Positions 56,801 to 64,000 of a DNA stretch of 64,000 nt are shown piece after piece. The notes below the pieces were generated by a model. It had not been told where the DNA came from. It searched no databases and worked only from the letters and a program-made list of their open reading frames with translations. Position 1 is the stretch's first letter. Each line of letters starts with the position of its first letter. The stretch covers positions 2,356,001-2,420,000 of the forward strand of contig NZ_CP046401.1 of assembly GCF_009762775.1 (NCBI RefSeq), given 5' to 3'. The stretch comes from Maribellus comscasis. Lineage in GTDB: Bacteria > Bacteroidota > Bacteroidia > Bacteroidales > Prolixibacteraceae. Made by a program: the position numbers and the translations under genes.

Positions 56801-57263
56801 TCTTTTTACAGAAAAAGAATACAGTGATTTTATTTTCCGTTTTGATTTTCAATTAACACCCGGAGCAAATAACGGGCTCGGAATCCGGGCTCCTCTGGAA
56901 GGCGATGCTGCTTATGTGGGAATGGAATTGCAAATTCTGGATAACACGGCAGCGATTTATGCCAACCTGCACGAGTATCAGTACCATGGTTCTGTTTATG
57001 GTGTTATCCCGGCAAAGCGAGGATTTCAGAATCCGGTAGGAGAATGGAATTCTGAAGAAGTAATTGTTCAGGGTTCAAAAGTGAAAGTAATTTTGAATGG
57101 CGAAACCATTCTGGACGGCGACATCAAAGAAGCCAGCAAAAACGGAACTTTAGATGGCAAAAAACATCCGGGGCTGAAACGTGAAAAAGGCTACATTGGA
57201 TTTTTGGGGCACGGCTCTGAATTAAAATTCAAAAATATACGGATAAAAGATTTGAATGAGTAA
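53865..57263 (+). CDS. secreted HEAT-repeat protein with two DUF1080 (3-keto-disaccharide hydrolase-like) domains
   Basis: A 1132-residue protein with signal peptide (1-23, ending SFAQ). Residues about 40-700 are helical HEAT-like repeats (for example KLKKAALAALANIGSPASYK and KVREESITATVKL). Two jelly-roll DUF1080 domains follow, each opening with the same phrase: FVSMFNGKNLEGWQG near residue 726 and FTSLFNGKNLNGWQG near residue 943. DUF1080 has been renamed 3-keto-disaccharide hydrolase after work in Bacteroides, where these enzymes act with Gfo/Idh oxidoreductases. The tandem form with a long HEAT arm suggests a large surface or periplasmic assembly. It is followed by a terminator. Confidence 0.9.
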   Translation: MKKNISKLFTILLLTVAFLNSFAQDHRTLDTKVADILAQMPTKDLVHRDRVIAEMVELGPEGFQKFSELLVPLGTGDDTAVRFAINSLARYSSAFGKEEEKTFTETQLLKALDAHHNIEVKTFILNQLILVAGDKTVDAIKKYLAEKDLTEPTTQTLTGIGSEKAAWALFEALPKVQEDATRATLVRALGVLEYNQAADAIAHFAETENQKLKKAALAALANIGSPASYKTLYNAAKNVDFTYEATNATEAFLNYTEKLGEKNQVELCKKACKVIFKTNQSAEKLHNYSKALAIYSKYFGADALPLLLEAVDNNDKAFRYSALNLAEKTDDIASTRAWIEKAKNSQEEIKAEIIDMLGRKGNKFALDFIKESLNSSSQKVREESITATVKLQETKAIPVLIAHLAAGQDISATNNALLQLLDQNHLVPVAAQIPKTSGETKAAFIDLIAAKSGSEYFSEIYALTNSSDQVVRNSAFNALKRISNSENLDQLIMLLLSSINDDEVGEVQAAVITAAQGIEEEKSEKGKVLGALKSTDDKERIIAILPEIGGPVALETVAGFFNNSNGKTKEAAFEALTNWKEYDASKTLYEICQTNSSFREKAFASFIRQVRSASIPDDQKLLQYRKVMPFAKSTQEKTTVISSIGNLKTFLALVYLEQFLDKSELQQTAARSVMKIALPGSEEKGFSGEFVKNLLDRVTSVLSGEESDYDKINIRNYLEDMPKEKGFVSMFNGKNLEGWQGMLLNGNPIKIAELSEKERVKAQEEANKKMFENWSVRDGQIIFNGHGANLVSAKNYKDFEMIVDWKITKEGDSGIYLRGTPQVQIWDTSRVEVGAQVGSGGLYNNNADNIRNPLKVADNPIDEWNTFRITMIGENVTVYLNGELIVDNVRMDNYWDRSIPIFESGTIELQAHGNELAFRDIYVREINTDHIGLSDNEIADGFTSLFNGKNLNGWQGNKTDYYAENGELIVNPKRGGHGNLFTEKEYSDFIFRFDFQLTPGANNGLGIRAPLEGDAAYVGMELQILDNTAAIYANLHEYQYHGSVYGVIPAKRGFQNPVGEWNSEEVIVQGSKVKVILNGETILDGDIKEASKNGTLDGKKHPGLKREKGYIGFLGHGSELKFKNIRIKDLNE

Positions 57264-57311
57264 ACTTTTGAAGTAACTCAATCGATTCAGTAATAATAGT
57301 TTGATTAACTA

Positions 57312-57342
57312 AAGCAGGGTTTCATTTTGAAGCTCTGCTTTT
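57312..57342 (+). terminator. terminator of the Gfo/Idh-DUF1080 unit
   Basis: AAAGCAG (57312-57318) pairs with CTGCTTT (57336-57342), with TTC/GAA extending inside past mismatches, followed by a T run. Confidence 0.82.
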
Positions 57343-57416
57343 TTTATTCTCCGGGGAACTACATCAGAAGAATCTTCAGGATTACACTGTGTCCTTCCAA
57401 ATTTTGCAATAAAAAA

Positions 57417-57438
57417 AACCGCTTAAAAAAAAGCGGTT
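57417..57438 (-). terminator. terminator of the minus-strand aldolase gene
   Basis: AACCGCTT (57417-57424) and AAGCGGTT (57431-57438) pair perfectly around six A residues. A T run follows on the minus strand. Confidence 0.92.
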
Positions 57439-57461
57439 CTTCATAATATCTATCTAAATTC

Positions 57462-58538
57462 TTAAATACTGTCAATTGCGTTCAAATCGTCAAAAGCAAC
57501 TTTTAAGCGTTCAATCATTGCTTCTTCCGCTTTGCGAATCCAAACACGTGGATCATAAAATTTCTTATTCGGTTTGTCTTCTCCGTCCGGGTTACCAATT
57601 TGTCCCTGCAAATAACCGTGGTTAGCTGCTTCAAAATCACGAACACCTTTCCAGTAAGCCCACTGGGTATCGGTATCGATATTCATTTTTATAACACCAT
57701 ATGAAATTGCTTCCCGAATTTCTTCGTGAGTAGATCCGGAACCACCATGGAAAACAAAATTTACTGGTTTTTCTTCTGTTCCCAGTTTTTCCTGAATATA
57801 TTTTTGGGAGTTATCCAAAATCTTCGGAGTCAGTTTTACGTTCCCTGGTTTATAAACTCCATGAACGTTTCCAAATGAAGCGGCAATCGTAAAGTTAGGA
57901 CTCACCTTACTTAATTCTTCATAAGCATAACAAACCTCTTCGGGCTGAGTATATAGTTTTGAACTGTCAACACCCGTATTGTCCACACCGTCTTCTTCTC
58001 CACCGGTAATACCTAATTCAATTTCAAGGGTCATACCCATTTTACTCATTCTTTCGAGGTACTTTTTACTGATTTCAATATTTTCTTCCAGCGGTTCTTC
58101 CGAAAGGTCGAGCATATGTGAGCTGAATAATGGCTTTCCTGTTTCAGCAAAATGCTTTTCACTGGCATCAAGCAGGCCGTCGATCCAGGGTAATAATTTT
58201 TTTGCAGCGTGGTCGGTATGTAAAACAACATATACTCCATAGGCTTCTGCCAGGGTATGAATGTGTTTCGCACCGGCAACAGCACCCAAAACCGCTGCTT
58301 CCTGTCCTTCCATTTTTAACCCTTTCCCTGCATTAAATACAGCCCCTCCGTTTGAAAACTGAATCATTACCGGAGCGTTAACCTGTTTTGCAGCTTCCAT
58401 AACGGCGTTAACAGAAGACGAACTTACAACATTCACTGCCGGAAGAGCAAACTGGTTTTCTTTAGCTACCTTGAAAATGAACTGTAAATCGGATCCGGTA
58501 ACCACACCCGGTTTAACTGCATCAGCTATTTTTCCCAT
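57462..58538 (-). CDS. fbaA: class II fructose-bisphosphate aldolase (class IIA, FbaA-like)
   Basis: A 358-residue zinc enzyme, close in length and form to E. coli FbaA. It has FALPAVNVVSSSSVNAVMEA, the catalytic and metal segment YVVLHTDHAAKKLLPWIDG (Asp and His), LEIELGITGGEEDGVDN, the later zinc-ligand region with FGNVHGVYK, and the phosphate-binding NFVFHGGSGSTHEEI followed by VIKMNIDTDTQWAYWKGVRD. It interconverts fructose-1,6-bisphosphate with the triose phosphates. The other aldolase gene lies upstream in the opposite direction. Confidence 0.94.
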   Translation of the reverse strand: MGKIADAVKPGVVTGSDLQFIFKVAKENQFALPAVNVVSSSSVNAVMEAAKQVNAPVMIQFSNGGAVFNAGKGLKMEGQEAAVLGAVAGAKHIHTLAEAYGVYVVLHTDHAAKKLLPWIDGLLDASEKHFAETGKPLFSSHMLDLSEEPLEENIEISKKYLERMSKMGMTLEIELGITGGEEDGVDNTGVDSSKLYTQPEEVCYAYEELSKVSPNFTIAASFGNVHGVYKPGNVKLTPKILDNSQKYIQEKLGTEEKPVNFVFHGGSGSTHEEIREAISYGVIKMNIDTDTQWAYWKGVRDFEAANHGYLQGQIGNPDGEDKPNKKFYDPRVWIRKAEEAMIERLKVAFDDLNAIDSI

Positions 58539-58581
58539 AGTTTCAAATATTTAATTTATTATTGATTACTTAAAAACAACA

Positions 58582-58617
58582 CAAAATTACGATTTCGGTT
58601 TTTGGAGTGCAAAATTA
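58582..58617 (-). promoter_or_regulatory. doubled -7/-33 region upstream of fbaA
   Basis: The minus strand carries TAATTTTG twice, at 58589-58582 and 58617-58610, as part of a 12-bp direct repeat. The TTTG of the distal copy (58613-58610) stands 20 bp from the proximal -7 box and can act as its -33 element. Both boxes may be used. Confidence 0.6.
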
Positions 58618-59025
58618 CGATGTTAACGAAGATTAAATTCTTCATTATTTAATATTACTGATTCACAATTCATTAATTCATTTTGAATTCTGAGAACCTT
58701 TATTCTTCTGTCATTTTTTTTGAACCAAAATATTAAAGTTAAATTTTCAGTCATATCCAATTAAGACAGAACACTTGATATAACTAATATAGAGTACACA
58801 AAATAAAAGTCAGATGTTCAGGAAGGTATGTTTTGGGCCCGGAAACTAACGGGGTATCTAATATTGAAAGCCAGCTTACTCAAAGGCTTCAGGCCAGTAT
58901 TTAAAATTTTAATCAGACAGTAGTGTTAAATTTTATATTTCCCGGTTTTCAAATCGGAACGAATTATTGAATTTTAATTACTTTCACCCACCAAAAATTA
59001 AAAATCAAATCTAACTCAAATAAAA
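58618..59025. other. divergent intergenic region between the two aldolase genes
   Basis: About 410 bp without a gene I can support. A moderately GC-rich island (about 58830-58900, with GGGCCCGG) is flanked by AT-rich sequence. It must hold the promoter of the plus-strand aldolase, but no exact TAnnTTTG box is seen close to its ATG. The rest is unexplained. Confidence 0.4.
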
Positions 59026-60021
59026 ATGACAGTAAGTTATAAAGATTTAGGTCTGGTAAATAGTAAAGATTTATTTGCCAAAGCTGTTGCAGGGGGATAC
59101 GCAATTCCTGCATACAATTTTAATAATTTGGAACAACTACAGGCCATTCTTCAGGCTTGTGTTGAAACAAAATCGCCGGTTATTCTGCAGGTTTCGTCAG
59201 GTGCCCGCAAATATGCCAATGCCACATTGTTACGTAATATGGCAAAAGGTGCTGTTGAGTACGTTAAAGAACTGGGTTATGAAATCCCGATTGTTCTTCA
59301 TCTCGACCACGGCGATACTTTCGAACTTTGTAAAGATTGTATCGACAATGGATTTTCATCAGTTATGATTGATGGCTCGCATCATTCCTATGAAGAAAAC
59401 GTGGCCTTGACCAAAAAAGTAGTTGAATATGCTCACGCACATGGTGTAACTGTTGAAGGAGAGCTGGGTGTTTTGGCAGGGGTTGAAGACGATGTAGTTG
59501 CTGAAAAATCAACTTATACCCGTCCGGAAGAAGTAGAAGACTTTGTTGCCAAAACAGGTGTTGATTCGCTGGCAATCTCAATCGGTACTTCCCATGGTGC
59601 AAATAAATTTACACCAGAGCAATGCACTAAAAACGAAGATGGAGTTTTAACTCCCCCAATGCTTCGTTTTGATATTTTGGAAGAAATTGAAAAACGTATT
59701 CCCGGTTTTCCGATTGTGCTTCACGGATCCTCTTCAGTTCCGCAAGACCAGGTAGCCACTATTAACCAGTTTGGCGGAGCTTTAAAAGATGCAGTGGGTA
59801 TTCCGGAAGAGTGGTTGCGCAAGGCAGCAAAATCAGCTGTTTGTAAAATCAATATTGATTCTGACGGACGTTTGGCAATGACAGCTGCTATCCGTAAAGT
59901 TATGGCTGAAAAACCCGGTGAATTTGATCCTAGAAAATACCTGGGACCTGCCCGCGATTCATTAAAAGAATTGTATAAACACAAAAACGAGGATGTTTTA
60001 GGTTCAGCAGGGCAGGCTTAA
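59026..60021 (+). CDS. class II fructose-bisphosphate aldolase, second type
   Basis: A 331-residue class II aldolase. AIPAYNFNNLEQLQAILQAC, PIVLHLDHGDTFELCKDCID (Asp and His ligands), SVMIDGSHHSYEENVALTK, VEGELGVLAGVED, SIGTSHGANKF and GFPIVLHGSSSVPQDQV are the family blocks, closer to the class IIB group (Fba/GatY/KbaY) than to FbaA. AVCKINIDSDGRLAMTAAIR is the phosphate-binding end. The substrate may be fructose-1,6-bisphosphate or tagatose-1,6-bisphosphate. It differs strongly from the minus-strand aldolase, so this is not a recent duplication. Confidence 0.92.
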   Translation: MTVSYKDLGLVNSKDLFAKAVAGGYAIPAYNFNNLEQLQAILQACVETKSPVILQVSSGARKYANATLLRNMAKGAVEYVKELGYEIPIVLHLDHGDTFELCKDCIDNGFSSVMIDGSHHSYEENVALTKKVVEYAHAHGVTVEGELGVLAGVEDDVVAEKSTYTRPEEVEDFVAKTGVDSLAISIGTSHGANKFTPEQCTKNEDGVLTPPMLRFDILEEIEKRIPGFPIVLHGSSSVPQDQVATINQFGGALKDAVGIPEEWLRKAAKSAVCKINIDSDGRLAMTAAIRKVMAEKPGEFDPRKYLGPARDSLKELYKHKNEDVLGSAGQA

Positions 60022-60047
60022 AAAAACATAAAAAATTGAACAAATAG

Positions 60048-60077
60048 AAAGGATGACTAATTAAGCAGTCATCCTTT
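60048..60077 (+). terminator. terminator after the second aldolase gene
   Basis: AAAGGATGACT (60048-60058) and AGTCATCCTTT (60067-60077) form a perfect 11-bp stem with an 8-base loop, followed by more T residues. Confidence 0.95.
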
Positions 60078-60637
60078 TTTGTTAAATATCACCTATATTT
60101 CCTATTCTTGATACCTTGCTCTCTTTAAAAGCAAAAAATTTAATAATGTTTATTATGATTAATACATATTTGACATTTGTCACTTAAAATACGAACAAAA
60201 AATCGTTGAATGAAAGCAAGCCCCAGTGTTACCTTAGTGTTACCCTTATGTTAACACAACATTAGCAGCGTATCTAAGAAAGCTAATAACAGCCTCTAGT
60301 TATTTAAAGTGATTCTAAATTAGGAAAATACTAAAACCTTTAGTGCAACATATTATTGTTCAATTGCACAATCAAGTGTACATTATATTTCTCAAATCTT
60401 ATAGAATATTTCTATATAATCCAATATCGTTTATTAGAATATCGATTACATAAATTTTGTATCAGAATTATCCAAAAAAAGAACCAAGAATCAGAACAAT
60501 TATTAAAGAGGCTTAAAATAAGAAAGCCTTTGTTGTAATATATTCTAAGAAAAATTCTAATTATCAAAATTTCCTTAATTCATAAGTATTATGTAAAATA
60601 CATAAAATTTGTAACTCCTTATCATATTGACACTTAT
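60078..60637. other. AT-rich gap before the large surface protein gene
   Basis: About 560 bp, AT-rich, with no supportable gene. The open frame at 60356-60538 has low-complexity, Ile/Tyr/Lys-rich sequence and no leader signals. A short direct repeat, TTAGTGTTACC-like words at about 60222-60251, and CTTATGTTAAC nearby are the only structured sequence noted. The base composition is lower in GC than the genes on both sides, as often seen beside acquired or variable surface genes. Confidence 0.4.
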
Positions 60638-60666
60638 TTTGAAAAATATACTTTTTCCTATCTTTG
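60638..60666 (+). promoter_or_regulatory. promoter for the large surface protein gene
   Basis: TTTG (60638-60641), 17 bp, then TATCTTTG (60659-60666), both exact consensus elements. Transcription would start near 60674, leaving a leader of about 75 bp to the preferred ATG. Confidence 0.75.
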
Positions 60667-60749
60667 AAACGTTATTGAGTTTGAATCTATTTGTAATTAT
60701 ATTGTTAAGTATGTCCATGGTGTTTTCAAATTTAGGCTCAACATTTTTA

Positions 60750-63700
60750 ATGTTGAAAGGGGAGAGATTAATTCTTATAAAGAAATTTATCTATATTTTC
60801 CCGATTTTGTTTTTTCTGGTAGTTTCAACTGCCAGCAGTTTTGCAACCGTTTACTATATCAGTAATTCCGGAAACGACAGTAATTCCGGAACCAGTCCCA
60901 CCGAGGCCTGGCAAACACTGAAAAAAGTAAACAGCTTTTCTCCCGGTCCGGGAGATCAAATCCTCTTTAAAAGGGGGGACAGCTGGGTTGGAACTATTGA
61001 AGTTAAAGCTTCCGGAACCAACGGAAGTCCAATCCTTTACGGTGCCTATGGCTCCGGCAACAGACCGGTAATATATGGTTCTGAAACAATTAGCGGTTGG
61101 ACAAAACATTCCGGGAATATTTTTAAAGCCACGTTTAGTTCCAACGTCGAACAGTTGTTTGTCGATGGAGAAAGACTGGTACTGGCCAGGTACCCTAACA
61201 GTGGCTATACCAATGATTCTTATTCCTCCGCATGGAATGGTGCTACTTCAATCGGAAGAAAATCTGCTTACATAATGGGATCATCTGTTGTCAGTCTTCT
61301 TGGCAGCATTATTGGTGTAAACGGAACACTGTTAACAAACAAACTGGCTTTCCTCGATTCCGCCGGTGAGTGGTATTACGACAGCGGGAATAATACTGTA
61401 TATCTGTGGTCGCCGGGAGGAGATTCCCCTGACAACTATATTGTCCGAGGTTCTACTTTGAAATACGGTGTTAACCTGAACGGTAGAGATTACATCACGA
61501 TTGAAAATATAAACATAAGGGATTCTTATGACAAAGGAATCTATGGGTATGGTTCAAATGATATTACTGTAAACTCATGCGACATCAATTATATCGAACA
61601 GTATGGGATTTATATTACAGCTGCAAAAAACTCTGAAATCACAAATAACATCATCTCCAATATAAACAGGAATGGAATATGGATGCATTCGGCTAACTCT
61701 CTTGTTGAAGGCAACACCATTTCAAATATAGGGTTGTTTGAAAATTTTCATAAACTGGCAAATGGCCAACAGGTAGGTACAGCAATAATGTCAAGAGCCA
61801 ACGATTGTACCATTAATTATAATACCATTGACAAATCCGGGTATTGTGGGATTAACTTCTGGGGGAAAAATACCATGGTAAAATATAACTACATCAATAA
61901 TGCCATGTATGTTCAGTCAGACGGAGGTGCAATTTATACCTACAATGGGCCTTACTATTCAGACCCTGCTTCGGCCGGTTCGGAAGTTCATTATAATATT
62001 ATTCAAAACAGTAATGGTTCCAATGCAGGGTATACAACAAAGTGGGGCGATGCACATGGTATTTATATGGACGATAAAATACACGATGTATCTGTAAAAT
62101 ACAATACCGTTACAGGATGTTTAAACGGTGGCGGAATATTCCTTCATATTGCAGGAAAAATTGATGTACAATACAATACCGTTGTTGACTGTGCTGTTGG
62201 TCTTTTAACTTCAGGGGAGGCAGCAAACAGTTATTATTATAATAATATAGTTTACGCTTTCGACAAACCCGGGAATACAGTTTGGTGGACAAATTCGCAC
62301 CAAAGAATGACAAAAGTAGATGGCAGGGCAATTTCAGTTTATAACAATAACAAATTTATCCATCACCACACAACAACCAATCCGTTTAATAATTCTTTCA
62401 GCTTCTCTGAATGGAAAGCATTTACAAGTCAGGATGCCAATTCAACTTTTGATAATTCTGCTTTGGCTGAAGGTGAAACAGAAGTATTGTTTCTTAACAA
62501 ACAGAAACAAGCAAAATCAATAAACCTGGGTTCTTCTGTTTACAGGGATATTGACGGAAACAAAGTCTCCGGGACCATCACTCTGCAGCCCTTTACCTCA
62601 AAAATCCTTATTAAAACAACTTCCGTAAATAATACAAACCAGAGTCCTGAAATACAGGGACAGGTATTTGAAATCAATTCAGATATCCCGGCAGACGGAG
62701 TAGTTGGACAGGTGACGGCAACAGACCCCGACCAGGACCAGCTTGAATATACCATAACCGGCGGAAATACGGAAAATCTGTTTTATATCAATACTTCTTC
62801 AGGGGAAATTCTTGCCAAAACAGACATCATGGCAAACGAAGATAAATCTGTGGAGCTTGTTGTGACTGTTACTGACAATGCGGCAAGTCCGTTGTCGGCT
62901 TCAGCAATTGTAACAATTAACATTGTTGCACCAGCAAATAACGACGAAACAAATGTAACCCCTGGTGATTTAACGGCACCCGTTATTTCGGATTTCTCTG
63001 TACCGGAAACAGCTTCTTCTCCGGAAATACCTGTTTTAACTTTGGAAGCTTCTGACAATACCGCCATTACAGGGTATTTGATTACTGAATCTGAAAATAC
63101 CCCTGCAGCTGACGACCAAAACTGGTCGGCCTCGGTTCCTGAATCATACACTTTTACTTCAAGCGGCTCCTTTGAACTGTTCGCATGGGCAAAAGATGAA
63201 GCCGGAAATGTATCAGCACCGGCAACTGCAACTATAGAAGTCATATTGGATAATTCTATCGTTGAATATGTAACAATTTGTGAAGGGGAAGATTATTTGG
63301 GCTGGATGAAATCAGGTATTTATGAGCATTCCCGCACGACAAATGAGCTAACATCTGAAAACTTAATCGAGAACTCAGACTTTACTTCCGGAAGCGCCGG
63401 ATGGAGATACTGGGGAGCAAGCGGTTACAAATTAGAAGTAAGCACCAATAACGATGAATTCGTTTCGGCTCCTGCAAGTTTACAGGTGTATTGTAAACAG
63501 AACAGCACAAATAATGCATCACTACATTTAATAGTTGGAGATAATATACCTCTAGAGGAAGGCAAAACATATGAATTTTCATTTTATGCCAAAGCGACTA
63601 AAACATTCAGAGTAGGTAGTATATATGCTCACGAGTGGAAATATCCGTGGGGAAAAACCGGTATTTTTAAGGACAAAAATCCTGTAATTACAGAAAGCTG

Positions 63701-64000
63701 GGCGAGGTACAATTTAAAGTTTATTGCCACTACAACCACAAATCATACTCAAATTCGATTTTATCTGGGAAATAGCCTTCCTGTGGGGGAGTCGCTTTTT
63801 CTTGATGATGTTCTGTTTTACGAATCTTCAGCTACGCAGCAAACCACTGAACAAAATGTCATAACCTATTTGACTGTAAATCCGATCCAGTATTCAACCG
63901 AAACGATTACGATAACCGAAGGAGAGAATTATCAGGGATGGACCGACAGTGGGCAATACGAACGTACTCTAACCGCTTCCACAGGCTGTGACAGTGTTGT
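60750..64000 (+). CDS. large secreted beta-helix protein with cadherin-like and CBM-like domains (cut by window edge)
   Basis: The frame is open from the ATG at 60750 (signal peptide MLKGERLILIKKFIYIFPIL..., cleavage near SSFA) to the window end. ATGs at 60711 and 60717 are alternatives. About 60845-62600 encodes a parallel beta-helix (YYISNSGNDSNSGTSPTEAW and many N/T/I-rich rungs), 62640-62930 a cadherin-like domain (TATDPDQDQLEYTI), 62960-63245 an Ig-like domain, and 63370-63830 a CBM4/9-like domain (ENSDFTSGSAGWRYWG). Two copies of a T-I-x-EGExYxGW unit flank the CBM. The beta-helix suggests a polysaccharide lyase or binding role at the cell surface. The C-terminal sorting signal is outside the window. 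Confidence 0.85.
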   Translation, partial: MLKGERLILIKKFIYIFPILFFLVVSTASSFATVYYISNSGNDSNSGTSPTEAWQTLKKVNSFSPGPGDQILFKRGDSWVGTIEVKASGTNGSPILYGAYGSGNRPVIYGSETISGWTKHSGNIFKATFSSNVEQLFVDGERLVLARYPNSGYTNDSYSSAWNGATSIGRKSAYIMGSSVVSLLGSIIGVNGTLLTNKLAFLDSAGEWYYDSGNNTVYLWSPGGDSPDNYIVRGSTLKYGVNLNGRDYITIENINIRDSYDKGIYGYGSNDITVNSCDINYIEQYGIYITAAKNSEITNNIISNINRNGIWMHSANSLVEGNTISNIGLFENFHKLANGQQVGTAIMSRANDCTINYNTIDKSGYCGINFWGKNTMVKYNYINNAMYVQSDGGAIYTYNGPYYSDPASAGSEVHYNIIQNSNGSNAGYTTKWGDAHGIYMDDKIHDVSVKYNTVTGCLNGGGIFLHIAGKIDVQYNTVVDCAVGLLTSGEAANSYYYNNIVYAFDKPGNTVWWTNSHQRMTKVDGRAISVYNNNKFIHHHTTTNPFNNSFSFSEWKAFTSQDANSTFDNSALAEGETEVLFLNKQKQAKSINLGSSVYRDIDGNKVSGTITLQPFTSKILIKTTSVNNTNQSPEIQGQVFEINSDIPADGVVGQVTATDPDQDQLEYTITGGNTENLFYINTSSGEILAKTDIMANEDKSVELVVTVTDNAASPLSASAIVTINIVAPANNDETNVTPGDLTAPVISDFSVPETASSPEIPVLTLEASDNTAITGYLITESENTPAADDQNWSASVPESYTFTSSGSFELFAWAKDEAGNVSAPATATIEVILDNSIVEYVTICEGEDYLGWMKSGIYEHSRTTNELTSENLIENSDFTSGSAGWRYWGASGYKLEVSTNNDEFVSAPASLQVYCKQNSTNNASLHLIVGDNIPLEEGKTYEFSFYAKATKTFRVGSIYAHEWKYPWGKTGIFKDKNPVITESWARYNLKFIATTTTNHTQIRFYLGNSLPVGESLFLDDVLFYESSATQQTTEQNVITYLTVNPIQYSTETITITEGENYQGWTDSGQYERTLTASTGCDSV

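Noticed and set aside
60356..60538. 60-codon frame in the gap before the surface protein
   Set aside because: Low-complexity Ile/Tyr/Lys-rich translation in AT-rich DNA with no promoter, leader or homologue that I recognise.
1..64000. CRISPR array, phage genes, integrase or attachment sites
   Set aside because: No evenly spaced direct repeats, phage structural genes or integrase were found; the only complete mobile element is the IS at 16704-18344.

Overview
The window comes from a member of the Bacteroidota, most likely an environmental Bacteroidales/Marinilabiliales relative (Prolixibacteraceae-like). The grounds are the repeated TAnnTTTG -7 promoter boxes with TTG/TTTG about 17-22 bp upstream, the near absence of Shine-Dalgarno sequences, an S16 protein with a long acidic tail, an exported GH9 glucanase, a HEAT/DUF1080 protein, Tat-signal oxidoreductases and a surface protein built of Bacteroidota-type repeats. 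Most of the window is ordinary chromosomal housekeeping sequence. I saw no phage, CRISPR array or defence island.

Layout. 1-3111 (minus): radC followed by a polysaccharide-deacetylase/acetyltransferase cluster that runs off the left edge. 3191-5440 (minus): tRNA-Glu with rpsT, then tatC-lptB. 5597-16490 (mostly plus): recQ, ahcY, a small exported Rieske-like lipoprotein (minus), a membrane-anchored small protein, greA-HIT, dnaE, trxA, a palindromic repeat and a DUF58 gene. 16487-19177: an AAA/DUF4143 ATPase pseudogene cut by a complete IS1380-family element, with a second lesion at its 5' end beside a tandem repeat. 19288-24872 (plus): yifB/comM, GH9 glucanase, Tat-exported aldo/keto reductase, pyrophosphatase. 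24985-30464 (minus): M14 peptidase, folA, thyA, potassium channel, alanine dehydrogenase. 30691-39611: an aminotransferase, a CocE-type hydrolase, the lysine/meso-diaminopimelate block (dapL on minus, dapF-like and lysA on plus), a glycosyltransferase and a Sua5-type protein.

39670-50619 (mostly minus): two exported amidohydrolase-family proteins, a DUF2807 protein, a thioesterase (plus), rimM, rpsP, a small membrane protein, ruvC, an EamA transporter and a TPR protein. 50744-52311 (plus): lipA-lipB. 52560-57263 (plus): a Gfo/Idh/MocA oxidoreductase with a HEAT/DUF1080 protein, probably acting on 3-keto-glycosides. 57462-60021: two unlike class II fructose-bisphosphate aldolases, divergently arranged. 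60750-64000: the first 1083 codons of a large secreted beta-helix/cadherin/CBM protein that runs off the right edge.

The points most worth a second look are: a DapF-family protein with Ser at both catalytic Cys positions, located in the lysine cluster; a Rieske-fold lipoprotein whose His ligands are replaced; the exactly reconstructible IS insertion in an ATPase gene that also lacks its P-loop; a 90-bp palindromic repeat that reaches into the start of the DUF58 gene; degenerate amidohydrolases beside an intact one; and a carbohydrate-binding-like domain nested inside a surface repeat unit. None of these amounts to a demonstrated new system.
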